Shown here: positions 34,238 to 43,050 of the stretch, piece by piece
Position numbering within the stretch: the stretch's first letter is position 1
How the letters are laid out: every line of letters starts with the position of its first letter
Assembly (NCBI GenBank): GCA_021802115.1
Contig: JAKABA010000001.1
Span: forward strand, 62,001-126,000
Origin: a bacterium
GTDB lineage: Bacteria > Chloroflexota > Dormibacteria > UBA8260 > Bog-877
DNA: 64,000 nucleotides
Reading direction: 5' to 3'
Notes under the pieces: generated by a model
What the model was told of the DNA's origin: nothing
The model's input: the letters and a program-made list of their open reading frames with translations, nothing else
The model's database searches: none
Translations under genes and position numbers: made by a program

Positions 34238-34741
34238 CTAGGTTGAAACTACGACTGTCAGGCTGAAGAGGCGGTCGGCCAGCTCGCACGCGGGGTGAGC
34301 GTGGGTGCAGGCGGGCACCAGTACCGAGCTGATCACGGCCCTGCCCGGCGCCACCGCCACGAAGGACTCGTCCTGGGCCCCTGGCGCCTCGGTTGGGGAG
34401 AGCCGGTCGGGCCCAGGCGCCAGCACCAGGGGAGCGGAGTCCGAGAGCCTTCCCCACGGCCCCATCGGCTGGGCCGGCAGGGCCACCAGGATGGCCTGGT
34501 TCACGGTGACGGTCACCGTGGTCCCCGAGTTCCCAAGACCGAACTCCAACTCGCGAGTCACGGTGGGGGTCGGCGTCGGGCGCTGCGAGCCGGGGAGAGG
34601 GGTGGAGGTGGACGGCGTGGCGGTGGTCCCAGCCGAGCCCGTAAGTAGGCTGTGGGGGATCGCGCAGGCCGCCAGGAACAAGCTGCTGCTGGTCCCGAGC
34701 AGCAGCAGAAACGGCGTCAGCCGGCCCCTTTTGGCAACCAT
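34238..34741 (-). CDS. Putative lipoprotein
   Basis: A 167-residue protein with a lipoprotein signal: basic start MVAKRGRLTP, hydrophobic core and lipobox LFLAAC (Cys ~26). A Thr/Pro/Ser-rich linker and a small beta-rich domain with one cysteine pair (VPACTHAHPACEL) follow. ATG at 34741 is chosen because it places the signal sequence at the N-terminus; the frame is open upstream to 34861. It lies just downstream of the M16 protease pair on the same strand. Function unknown. Confidence 0.72.
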   Translation of the reverse strand: MVAKRGRLTPFLLLLGTSSSLFLAACAIPHSLLTGSAGTTATPSTSTPLPGSQRPTPTPTVTRELEFGLGNSGTTVTVTVNQAILVALPAQPMGPWGRLSDSAPLVLAPGPDRLSPTEAPGAQDESFVAVAPGRAVISSVLVPACTHAHPACELADRLFSLTVVVST

Positions 34742-34796
34742 GGAATGACACCATAGTCCAACCCGCGAGGGAACTGGGTCCCCATCCCGGCCGCTG

Positions 34797-36161
34797 TCAG
34801 AGCCGGCCGGCGCCTCGCACCAGCCGGACCGGGGCCAGCGCGTCCAGCTGGGAGGCCGCATCCGGGTCCCCGACCATAACCGTGGTCATCGCGGCCGGAG
34901 CCAGGTAGCGCCGGGCGGCCGCCATCACCTCGTGGGAGGAGGTCTTCGCCAGCTGCTCGGAGTAGCGCTCCAGGTAACGGTGGTCCAGCCCGTGGGCCCG
35001 GACCTGGGCCAGCGCCGTGGCCAGTCCCGCCTGGGTCTGGAGCATGATCACCCGGGATCCGGAGAGGTAGCTCCGGGTGGTCTCAAGCTCGTCGCGGGGA
35101 ACTTCGACGGTGGCCAGCCGGCCGAGTTCGTAGACCAGCTCCAGGTAGGCCGCTCCTGTGACCTCGTTGCGAACCTCCATGCTGGCGGTGGCCAGCCCAT
35201 CCAGCAGGTGGGTCGAGAGGCGGGCATGGGGGCTGTAGGTGTAGCCCTTGTCCTCCCGAAGGTTGCTCATCATGCGCGATGTGAAGCCACCTCCCAGGAC
35301 CGCGGTCGCCAGGGTCAGAGCCACGTGATCAGGGTGCCCGTGGGTGGGGCCGCTGCTGCCCGCCATGACGACTGTCTGCACCGACCCTGGTCTGGAGATG
35401 AAGAGGATCTCGTCAGAGCGCCCGGCCCGCACCGCGGGCAGGCGGGGGACCCGGCGGGGGCCCTGCCAGGGGGTAAACGCCCGCCGCAGCCGGGACTTGG
35501 TGAGCTGCGGGGCGACGTCTCCGACCACTGTGATCTGGGCCGCCCAGGGGCTGAACGTCTGCCGGTGCAGAGCCAGCAGCGCCGGGCGCGTGGTCTGCCG
35601 CACCGCGGTCTCGCTGGGCTCGGGCCGGCCGTAGGGATGGCCGCCGTAGACGAGCCGCCCCAGACCCTCTCCGGCTGGGAAGTGGGGCTCGGCCCGGGCC
35701 ATGCGCAAGCCCTCGACCAGCTTGGCCCGCTCGGTGGCCAGGTCCGGGGCGGGGAACTCGGGCGCGATCACGAGGTCGGCGAGCAACCGGTAGAGCTCCT
35801 CCTCCGCCTCGGAGAGGGCGGCCGCCTGCAGGTAGAGGCGGTCGTGGTCCTGGCTGACGTGGATCGACCCTCCCAGGTCCTGGATCCGCTCCGCCAGCTG
35901 GGCCTGGCCCAACTGCTTGGTCCCCAGCGGGATCCCCATCGCCAGCAGCTCGGTGGCGGCGGCGCTGGGCCCCACAGCGGCGCCGGCCGGGACGCTGAGG
36001 CGGAACTCGACCCGGGGCACGCTGGGCCGGGGCACCACCATCACCGCGACCCCGTTCGGGAGGATCGTCTGGGATACTCCGGTCACCCGAACCGGAGGAA
36101 CCGGGCCGGGCAATGGGACTGCCGAGAGGTCCACCTCGCTCTGGTCGCGCTCTCGGGTCAC
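34797..36161 (-). CDS. M16 peptidase family protein, non-catalytic subunit
   Basis: A 454-residue M16 homologue. Where active members have HxxEH, this protein reads TELLAMGIPLGT, so the zinc site is absent. The C-terminal half keeps the substrate-chamber Arg/Tyr motif LREDKGYTYSPHARL. In bacterial heterodimeric M16B proteases one subunit carries zinc and the other this Arg/Tyr pair, so it should pair with the product of the upstream gene. GTG at 36161 overlaps the stop of that gene (GTGA), supporting co-translation. Confidence 0.88.
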   Translation of the reverse strand: MTRERDQSEVDLSAVPLPGPVPPVRVTGVSQTILPNGVAVMVVPRPSVPRVEFRLSVPAGAAVGPSAAATELLAMGIPLGTKQLGQAQLAERIQDLGGSIHVSQDHDRLYLQAAALSEAEEELYRLLADLVIAPEFPAPDLATERAKLVEGLRMARAEPHFPAGEGLGRLVYGGHPYGRPEPSETAVRQTTRPALLALHRQTFSPWAAQITVVGDVAPQLTKSRLRRAFTPWQGPRRVPRLPAVRAGRSDEILFISRPGSVQTVVMAGSSGPTHGHPDHVALTLATAVLGGGFTSRMMSNLREDKGYTYSPHARLSTHLLDGLATASMEVRNEVTGAAYLELVYELGRLATVEVPRDELETTRSYLSGSRVIMLQTQAGLATALAQVRAHGLDHRYLERYSEQLAKTSSHEVMAAARRYLAPAAMTTVMVGDPDAASQLDALAPVRLVRGAGRL

Positions 36162-37531
36162 GACTTCCTGCCCCCGGCTGGTGGCTGCCAGTGGAGGACG
36201 GTCGAGCGCTCCGGTCGCAGCCACTCCCTGACCGCTCTGGTCACGTCCGCGGGCGAGACCGTAGCGAACAGCTGCGGGAGCTCATCCACCAGCTTGGGAT
36301 TCCGGTGCACCGCTGCCATCACGCCCAGCTCGGTCATCCGGCCCAGCCGGCTGTCGTTACTGGCATGGTAGGCAGCCAGCTCTCGCCGCCGTGCCCGCTC
36401 CACCTCCTCGATGCTCGGTCCGTCCGTGGCCAGCAGCTCGACCTCTCGGTCAAGGGCCTCAACGGCGTCGGTGGTGCTGACTCCGGGACGGGGAGTGGCC
36501 TCCAGGGTGAACAGCGCTGGGCCACCGAATTCGAAGGAGTCCCCGATCGGGTAGTGGGGGCCGCCCGCCACGTGGAGCAGCAGCTGCTGTTCGGCAACCA
36601 GGTGGCGCTGCAGGCGGGACGACCTGCCGTCTTGGAGGATGCGCGCCGCCAGCGCCAGCGGCAGGTGGTCCGGTTGCCCGAATGGCGCCGTCCGGTAGCC
36701 CACCGCCACTTGGGGAGAGGGCGCGAGGGGGTCGATGCGGGTGTGCTCTTGGCGAGCCTTGGGCAAGGGCTCGTCGAGGGCTGGAGCGGGAGGGGCCGGC
36801 CGGGCCGGCACCGCACTCAGGTGGCGCTCCACGAGCTTGCGCGCCAGGTCCTCGTCAAAGTCACCTATCAAGACCAACGTGGCGTTGCCCGGGCCGTACC
36901 AGGTCTCGTAGAACTCGCGGGCGTCGCGGACAGTGGCTGCCTCCAGGTCGGCGAACTCCCCGTAGTAGTTGTGGGCGTTGGGATATGTAGAGAAGGCGTA
37001 CTGGGAGAGCCAGAGCCAGGAGAACCCGCCGTAGGGCTGGTTCAGAACGTTGACCCGGACCTCCTCCTTGACCACGTCGACCTGATTGCGCAGGGTCTCC
37101 TCGTTGAGGTCGAGGAACTGCATCCGGTCCGCCTCCAGGTAGCAGGCCATCTCCAGAGCCGAGGCTGGAAGCACCTCGAAGTAGGCAGTGTAGTCGTGGC
37201 GGGTGAACCCGTTGAGGAGGCCACCCGCCGAGTTGATCAGGTTGCCGAAGTGGGGTTTGGGGACGTTGGTCGTGCCCTGGAACATCAGGTGCTCGAAGAG
37301 GTGAGCGAATCCGGTCCTGCCCTCTGGCTCGAGCCGGAAGCCGGCCCGGTAGAACACCCCGACCCCGACCGTCGGTGAGGAGCGCTCCGGGCTCAGGACC
37401 ACCTCCAGTCCGTTGGAGAGGTGGAAGGTGCGGAGGGAAGGGGCCGTTCTCGCTGTCGGCTGATGCGTCAGTGACCTTGAACTCACAGCAAGGGATGGTA
37501 CCAAGCCCCCGCTCTGGCCCTGGTCCACCAC
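36158..37531 (-). CDS. M16 zinc metallopeptidase, catalytic subunit
   Basis: A 457-residue inverzincin. The zinc motif is GFAHLFEHLMFQGT (HLFEH, residues ~91-95), and the third ligand Glu lies in VVKEEVRVNVLNQPYGG about 75-80 residues later. It follows the mitochondrial-processing-peptidase-like fold. The C-terminal half lacks the Arg/Tyr motif present in its partner. It degrades short peptides, probably in the cytosol. Start GTG 37531 with a non-conserved ~30-residue N-terminus; a later start is possible. Confidence 0.92.
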   Translation of the reverse strand: MVDQGQSGGLVPSLAVSSRSLTHQPTARTAPSLRTFHLSNGLEVVLSPERSSPTVGVGVFYRAGFRLEPEGRTGFAHLFEHLMFQGTTNVPKPHFGNLINSAGGLLNGFTRHDYTAYFEVLPASALEMACYLEADRMQFLDLNEETLRNQVDVVKEEVRVNVLNQPYGGFSWLWLSQYAFSTYPNAHNYYGEFADLEAATVRDAREFYETWYGPGNATLVLIGDFDEDLARKLVERHLSAVPARPAPPAPALDEPLPKARQEHTRIDPLAPSPQVAVGYRTAPFGQPDHLPLALAARILQDGRSSRLQRHLVAEQQLLLHVAGGPHYPIGDSFEFGGPALFTLEATPRPGVSTTDAVEALDREVELLATDGPSIEEVERARRRELAAYHASNDSRLGRMTELGVMAAVHRNPKLVDELPQLFATVSPADVTRAVREWLRPERSTVLHWQPPAGGRKS

Positions 37532-37969
37532 CGCCCGTCGGACTCGGTGCGATGAGCTCGCCCGATTGGGCCCGGCCCCGAGCCCTGTTGACGGGGGGCC
37601 AAGATGTCGCCTGGCTGAGATTAGCCTATCGACCTCGTGAGATCCAGTGATAGCGGAGGTTTGAAGTTCCCGTAACGTTCGGGTAACGAGCCCTAAAGTT
37701 CATGCCACAGCCCCTTCACAGACTGTCACGCACAGGTTACAGTTACGCGAGTCGCGGTCCGGTGGAGGGAAACGACCCCGGGAGTCCAGGGGCGCCCACC
37801 GGCGGTGAGGAAGGGAGACGGCGGTGACTAGAGGTCCTGAGGGGGGCCTGGGCAGTTGCGTCTATCCGTATACAGCCAATTTGGGCCAGGCCCATCTTTC
37901 GGGCTGGCATTCGGTGAGTCAAGTTTGTATTCATTCGGCATCGTGTGTGGAGCGGAAGGAGGATTGAGG
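37532..37969. other. Divergent promoter region between the M16 and surface-protein genes
   Basis: About 438 bases. It includes an AT-richer stretch (37655-37760) with the related motifs CCGTAACGTTCGG and GGGTAACGA, and a small hairpin CTGT-CACGC-ACAG at 37723-37735. A longer imperfect hairpin GCCAGGCCC...GGGCTGGC is near 37888-37912 in the leader of the surface-protein gene. I cannot assign promoters or a riboswitch with confidence. Confidence 0.4.
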
Positions 37970-40723
37970 TTGAAGGCAGCGAAGGCGAGAACGAGGTCAC
38001 CGCTGAGTCGACTCGGTGGGTGGATGGCCGCGGTGGGAGGCCTTGGCCTGGTCACCATGGCGATCCTTGGAGCGGATCCGGTTTCAGCCGCATCCCAGCC
38101 GACCAGTGGCACGATTTACTTCACCTGCTACGCCAACCAGGGCAGCAGCGGCAGCAACTGCACTGGGGGTAATGACGTCCAGAAGGCCACCTACAGCTAC
38201 ACCGGAACCTCACTTACGGTGGGATCCCCAGTCGGGGTCGCCAATACCCAAGGAGCCGACGGCCTTCAGTTCCTTCCCAATGGAGACCTGGTCGTCGCTG
38301 GACAACAGAGCGGAACGGTTAGCGAGATCACCCCCGGCGGCACCCTGGTCAAGCAGGTCAGCGCGGGAGTCCCTGAAGCCGACCACATCTCGGTCTCGCC
38401 GGCTGGGCTCTACGGGGCGAACCCGATCATCACCGTCGGCGGGTACGAGGGTCATGGCATGGCGGTGCTGCCGGTCGGCTCCGACGGCACGATCTCGGCC
38501 GGCACCTCCTGTGCGCTAAGCCTGAGTGGTACGCTGCTGACCCCGGCTGAGGAGCAGAGCTTTGTGCTCGACTCGGTGGTCTGGGTCGGCAGCCAGGCCT
38601 ACTTCACGGAGAGCTCTCCCGGCAACCTCTACGGTGGCTACGGCACCTTCGGTGCGATCGACATCACCTATACCGGGGGCAGCTGTTCCGCCAACCTCAT
38701 CCCCTTGCTGCCCGCCCTGCCCTCAGCGCATGGCATGGCCTACGACCCCTACAGCAACTCGATCTTGACCTTCGGGTCACAGATGATCGCGCAGATCCAG
38801 GTGGGCGGCACCGCCACCCCAAGCGCCTCGATTGTCTCCGAGATCACCTTCGGTGGTCAGGCGTGCTACGAGACGACCATCTGCTACCAGTACGCGGGCT
38901 CGGTGGGCAGCTCCAGCAACAACATGTTCGACCAGGGCGCGGTCGACGGAGCAGGGCACATCTTCGTCAGCAACAACAACGGCAACATGGTCTTCGTCGA
39001 CTACTCGCAGATCGCCAGCGGCCTGATCGCCGGCACCAGCACCAACCGCCCGTTTGTATCCGACCGGTTCGAGACCACCGCGATGGACGATGTCGCCCCG
39101 CTCCTTGGTCCAGGCGGGCCGCTCGAGGTGAACACCGTGCCCAGCCCAACCACCGCGACCCCGGGTCAGAGGCTGTCGGACTCGGTGAGCATCATCAACC
39201 CGAGGACAGTCTGGCCGAGTGGCGATGCGCCTGGGTATCCCTACGTCCAGTTCAAGTTGTACGGACCGAACGACGGGTCCTGCTCTGCCGGGACGGCCAT
39301 TCTCAGGTCGCCACAGATCGCCTACACCGGGGCGAGCAGCACCGTGACTTGGACTCCGCCAGCGTGGAACAGTAGCTGGGACGGCACCCCCGGCACGTAC
39401 AACTGGGTGGTGAACTACTACTACTGGGACGTCGCAACTCAGACAATGGCTTGGGTTTACGGCACCTGCGGCGCCGAGCCGGTCATCGTGAGCCGCACGC
39501 AGCCGGCGCTCTCCACCCATCTCTCTGCCAGCAGTGCCTTCAGCCCGGCTGGCGTGACCGACCAGGCGACCCTGAGCGGCGCGAACGCGGGCGCCACCGG
39601 GACGATCACGATCAGGGCCTACAGTGGCAACAGCAGCTCCGCCTGCACGGATGCGGTACCGGTCGCGACCGAGCTGGCGACCCCGGTGACCAATGGCGAC
39701 GGCACCTACAGCGCCAGCTTCACCGGGCTCACGGCCGGCAGCTACGAGTTCCAGGCGACCTACGCCGGCGACACCACTGACGGGCCGACGCGGTCCGTGT
39801 GCGGCACCGAGCCCCTGACCGTCACCAGCCCGACGGTCCCTTCCATAATCACCCAGCTGTCCGCGAGCAGCGCCATCAGCCCGGCCACGGTGACCGACAC
39901 GGCAACCCTGGGCGGGGCTAGCCACGGGGCCACCGGCGCGATCACGATCAGGGCCTACAGCGGCAACACCAGCGCCGCGTGCACGGCGACCAATCTGGTA
40001 GGCACTGAGACTGCCGCGCCGGTCACCGATGGCAACGGCTCCTACAAGGCAACCTTCACCGGGCTGACCGCGGGCGACTATGAGTTCCAGGCGACCTATG
40101 CAGGGGACACCGCCAATACCTCAGCGCAGTCGGCCTGTGGCAGCGAGCCTCTGACCGTCGTCACGACGCCACCGCCGGGACCGCCAACCACGCCCAACAC
40201 ACCCAGCATCACAACCGTCCCGAGTGCGGGGGGTCCGGTGGGAACAGTGCTGTCCGACACTGCCCAGGTGACTGGCATCGTGAATCCCGCAGCCTCTGAC
40301 AGCGTGTCGTTCGGGCTGTATTCCGATCCAACGTGCAGCACCCTGGTGGACAACCTCGGCACCGCTTCGGTGATGGGGCCGGTCACGACCAATGGGGTCG
40401 CCACCTGGACTGCCAGTTCCCCCAGTCCCGGGTACGCTCCGGCCGTCGCGACAACTTACTACTGGGGCGTCACTTTCAACTCGGTGGGGGACCCGGCCAA
40501 CCTCAGCAGCTCGATGGTCTGCGGCGAGCCGGTGACGATCACTCTCGCCAGCGGGACCCTGGGGGCGCACACACCCCCGGGCTCGGTCAAGGCGGCCAGT
40601 ACTCCTACCCCCAACACCGGCGCTGACCTGTTCATGCCCGGCCTGCTGGCAGCAATCGCCGTGCTCTTGGGCGGGGTGCTGCTTCTGACCGGATTCAGAG
40701 TGGGGCGCAATCCTGGTCTCTGA
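37970..40723 (+). CDS. Large surface protein: beta-propeller-like domain, Ig-like repeats, PNTG tail
   Basis: About 917 residues starting at TTG 37970, 7 bases after AAGGAGG. A basic start and hydrophobic segment form an export signal ending near DPVSAAS. Residues ~45-390 look like a beta-propeller (repeated GxDGLxFLPNGDLVVAG-type blades). Two ~105-residue Ig-like repeats follow (39504-39833 and 39843-40167), each with a cysteine pair ending CGxEPLTV, and a third Ig-like module. The end is TPNTGADLF, a hydrophobic helix and RVGRNPGL, resembling a sortase signal with xPNTG in place of LPxTG. It is probably anchored to wall or membrane and acts in adhesion or as a structural coat. No sortase gene is in the window. 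Confidence 0.8.
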   Translation: MKAAKARTRSPLSRLGGWMAAVGGLGLVTMAILGADPVSAASQPTSGTIYFTCYANQGSSGSNCTGGNDVQKATYSYTGTSLTVGSPVGVANTQGADGLQFLPNGDLVVAGQQSGTVSEITPGGTLVKQVSAGVPEADHISVSPAGLYGANPIITVGGYEGHGMAVLPVGSDGTISAGTSCALSLSGTLLTPAEEQSFVLDSVVWVGSQAYFTESSPGNLYGGYGTFGAIDITYTGGSCSANLIPLLPALPSAHGMAYDPYSNSILTFGSQMIAQIQVGGTATPSASIVSEITFGGQACYETTICYQYAGSVGSSSNNMFDQGAVDGAGHIFVSNNNGNMVFVDYSQIASGLIAGTSTNRPFVSDRFETTAMDDVAPLLGPGGPLEVNTVPSPTTATPGQRLSDSVSIINPRTVWPSGDAPGYPYVQFKLYGPNDGSCSAGTAILRSPQIAYTGASSTVTWTPPAWNSSWDGTPGTYNWVVNYYYWDVATQTMAWVYGTCGAEPVIVSRTQPALSTHLSASSAFSPAGVTDQATLSGANAGATGTITIRAYSGNSSSACTDAVPVATELATPVTNGDGTYSASFTGLTAGSYEFQATYAGDTTDGPTRSVCGTEPLTVTSPTVPSIITQLSASSAISPATVTDTATLGGASHGATGAITIRAYSGNTSAACTATNLVGTETAAPVTDGNGSYKATFTGLTAGDYEFQATYAGDTANTSAQSACGSEPLTVVTTPPPGPPTTPNTPSITTVPSAGGPVGTVLSDTAQVTGIVNPAASDSVSFGLYSDPTCSTLVDNLGTASVMGPVTTNGVATWTASSPSPGYAPAVATTYYWGVTFNSVGDPANLSSSMVCGEPVTITLASGTLGAHTPPGSVKAASTPTPNTGADLFMPGLLAAIAVLLGGVLLLTGFRVGRNPGL
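39504..40167 (+). repeat. Two tandem Ig-like coding repeats (~330 bp each)
   Basis: Units at 39504-39833 and 39843-40167 share most of their sequence, including blocks encoding GATGxITIRAYSGN and FTGLTAGxYEFQATYAGDT. Recent internal duplication within the surface-protein gene. Confidence 0.8.
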
Positions 40724-40761
40724 TTAGGCTTCCCTAGCGGCGGGCAATAGACCCCGGCAGG

Positions 40762-40798
40762 ACCGGGGGCCACCGGGCCCCCGGTCTCCGGGGTTTTT
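40762..40798 (+). terminator. Rho-independent terminator after the first surface-protein gene
   Basis: Stem ACCGGGGGCC (40762-40771), loop ACCG, stem GGCCCCCGGT (40776-40785), then CTCCGGGGTTTTT. A near-copy follows the second surface-protein gene. Confidence 0.88.
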
Positions 40799-41433
40799 GT
40801 ATGCCTGGGCCGGCACCGGTCTACGGGGAGCTCAACGCCGGTGCCCAAGCGTGCTGGTCTGCCCCATGTCCCTCGGGTTCAGATCACCCGTGTTGGTGTG
40901 ACACCCGCCCCGCCCCAGCCTTGTCATCGCGGTGGCGCTGTCTGGACCGTTGAGACCCGGGTTGCAGGGGTCCAGTGCAGGGCGCCGTTGCCAATCGCGG
41001 TTTGCCTCCGGCTGCGGGCCCCTCGGGTGTTTTCACTATGGGCGAGGTGGTGGGACCACGCTCGTACCGGCCGGTGCCCTAGTCGATCATGGAGGAACGA
41101 TGGCCAGGATCCCTTGGGGGGAGGCCATCGACAGGCGGGCCGTGGACAGCAGCGCTCGATGCCAGCGATGGGGACCGCGCGGGTGCCTGGCGACTACGGA
41201 CGAGGTCACGGGCGAGCCACGTCTGACTCGCCGACGCGGGTGGGCCCTCCGCCCGCGGCAGGGGGCGGGGCTGGTCGCACCCCAGGGGCGGCCAGCGACC
41301 GGCGAGGGGGGGTGGTAACTGGCACGTTTTGTCGGTCGGCCGGGGGCGGTTGGTCCGTGGGTGGGTGGTTTCGGCGCCCAATAGGGGGTCGGCGCTCAGG
41401 TCCTGAGCGGGAGCGATTTGAAGGAGGTCGGGT
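40799..41433. other. Leader region of the second surface-protein gene, possible small ORF
   Basis: About 635 bases. At 41100 an ATG with GGAGGA 3 bases upstream opens a 72-codon frame (41100-41318, MARIPWGEAIDRRAVDSSAR...) of Arg-rich, unrecognised sequence. The start codon lies inside an 8-bp perfect hairpin (CGATGGCC 41098-41105, GGCCATCG 41123-41130). This may be a regulatory leader ORF or chance. Confidence 0.4.
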
Positions 41434-42939
41434 ATGAACTGGACCAAGATGCGGAAGATCTCCGCCCTGGCCACGGTGGTTGGGGTGGTGGGCTTGGTGG
41501 CGGCACTCACGGGGGCGACCGTGCTGGCGTGGAGCCGGGGCGACTTCAGCAGCACCACGCAGACCTACACCAGCGCTACGGTCCCCAGCGACGGGAGCTA
41601 CGGGTCGGTATCCGCGAGCGCCACCGCCGGGCAGTACCTCACCGACTCTGAGACGGTCACCGTGACTGGCTTCGACTACCTGCCAGCCAGCCAGTACCAA
41701 TTTGCGCTCTATCCGGGAACGCCTGGGGAGAGCTGTCCGGCGCTTACGGGTGGGCCGCTTCCCCACGGCTACGTGTTCGAGTCCGGGGTGATCTCGGAGC
41801 CCAACACCAGCCACGATGACGCAGGCTACCTCAACAACACCCAGAGCGCCCGAGAGTCCTTCAGCGCCACCGTAAACTCGAGCCAGGCGACGTCTGATGG
41901 CTACTATCAGGTGCCGGCGAACGCGCTCGGCGCCTACTTCTGGATTGCCCGCTACTACGACCAGGCTGATCAGATCACGCTCTTCAGCCCGTGCGAGCCG
42001 TTGACGGTCAGCGGCCCGCCGCCTGCGATTCCCACGGTGGTGGCGACCACTGCCAGCGCTGGCGGCTATGCGCCGACCACCTCGGTCTCGGACCTGGCCA
42101 CGGTGAGCGCGCAAAGCGGCACGGGCGTGCCCGCCGGTAATGTGACCTTCAACCTCTATGGCCCCAGCGCCAGCCCCGTGTGCGGGGAGGATCTGGTGTT
42201 TGGCCCGAGGACGGTGGCTCTGAGTGAGGCAGGCACGGCGACCTCTCCATCCTTTGCCCCGACCGCAGTGGGCACGTACTACTGGACCGCCAGCTACAGC
42301 CCTGGGGCCGGCTCAGGGTTCGCGCCATCCGCCAGCGCGTGCGGGGCTAGTGGTGAGTCGGTGACGATCTTGGCCATCCCGCCGGGTCCGCCGCCGCAAA
42401 CTCCCAACACGCCCACGGTGACGACCATCCCCAGCTCCGGCGGCCCGGTGGGGACGGCCCTGTCAGACACGGCTCATGTCACGGGGATCGTCAACCCAGC
42501 TGGTGCCGACACGGTCAGCTTCGGCCTCTACTCTGATGCCCTCTGCTCAACGTTGGTCGTCAATCTCGGCTCCGGATCACTCTTGGCCGTGGTCCCCGGC
42601 AACGGGGTCCCAACCTGGGCGGCGAGCTCACCGGGTCCCGGGTACGCCCCGCCGGTCGCCGCTACGTACTACTGGGGGGTGACCTTCAACGCAGTCGGCG
42701 ACCCGGCAAACCTGAGCAGTTCCCTGGTCTGCGGCGAGCCGGTCACTATCACTCCATCCAGTGGGACCCAGCCAGCCCACACCACGACCCCGGCGGGAGC
42801 AGTGAAGGCGGCCAGCACGCCCGCCCCCAACACCGGCGCCGCCCTCTTCCTGCCCGGGCTGCTGGGAGCCTTGGCGCTCATCTTCGGCGGCCTGCTGGTC
42901 ATGACCGGGGTCCGGATCCGGCGCAACCCTGGCCTCTGA
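41434..42939 (+). CDS. Surface protein with Ig-like modules and PNTG tail, paralogue of the previous one
   Basis: A 501-residue protein with a strong ribosome binding site (AAGGAGG 7-8 bases before ATG). Signal segment: MRKISALATVVGVVGLVAALTG. The N-terminal ~190 residues are a unique beta-rich domain with SESC- and SPCEPLTV-type cysteines, followed by an Ig-like module ending ACGASGESVTI. The last ~185 residues repeat those of the larger protein almost residue for residue (PNTPTVTTIPSSGGPVGT, GIVNPAGADTVSFGLYSD, YYWGVTFNAVGDPANLSSS, then APNTGAALF, helix, RIRRNPGL). The shared anchor suggests the same attachment route; the unique N-terminus suggests a different ligand. Confidence 0.8.
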   Translation: MNWTKMRKISALATVVGVVGLVAALTGATVLAWSRGDFSSTTQTYTSATVPSDGSYGSVSASATAGQYLTDSETVTVTGFDYLPASQYQFALYPGTPGESCPALTGGPLPHGYVFESGVISEPNTSHDDAGYLNNTQSARESFSATVNSSQATSDGYYQVPANALGAYFWIARYYDQADQITLFSPCEPLTVSGPPPAIPTVVATTASAGGYAPTTSVSDLATVSAQSGTGVPAGNVTFNLYGPSASPVCGEDLVFGPRTVALSEAGTATSPSFAPTAVGTYYWTASYSPGAGSGFAPSASACGASGESVTILAIPPGPPPQTPNTPTVTTIPSSGGPVGTALSDTAHVTGIVNPAGADTVSFGLYSDALCSTLVVNLGSGSLLAVVPGNGVPTWAASSPGPGYAPPVAATYYWGVTFNAVGDPANLSSSLVCGEPVTITPSSGTQPAHTTTPAGAVKAASTPAPNTGAALFLPGLLGALALIFGGLLVMTGVRIRRNPGL

Positions 42940-42978
42940 GTAGACTTCTCTAGCGACGAGCTATAGCCTCCGGAAGGA

Positions 42979-43018
42979 CCGGGGGGCCCTCTGGCCCCCC
43001 GGCTCCCCGGGGGTTTTG
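42979..43018 (+). terminator. Rho-independent terminator after the second surface-protein gene
   Basis: Stem CCGGGGGGCC (42979-42988), loop CTCT, stem GGCCCCCCGG (42993-43002), then CTCCCCGGGGGTTTT. It is preceded, like the first terminator, by a TAG(A/G)CTTC(C/T)CTAGCG block, so the 3' untranslated region was duplicated with the gene end. Confidence 0.87.
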
Positions 43019-43050
43019 CTGTGCCAGACCGGCCCGAGGGAGGAGGTGAA

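Noticed and set aside
34932..37378. Plus-strand frames of 479 and 421 codons
   Set aside because: They are antisense to the two M16 genes, whose catalytic and partner motifs are unmistakable.
37721..37770. A CTGTCACGCACAGG stretch recalling the 5' part of the c-di-GMP (GEMM-I) riboswitch
   Set aside because: The following GCAAACC and the second conserved GACGCAAAGCC strand of the aptamer are not found, so the match is probably chance.
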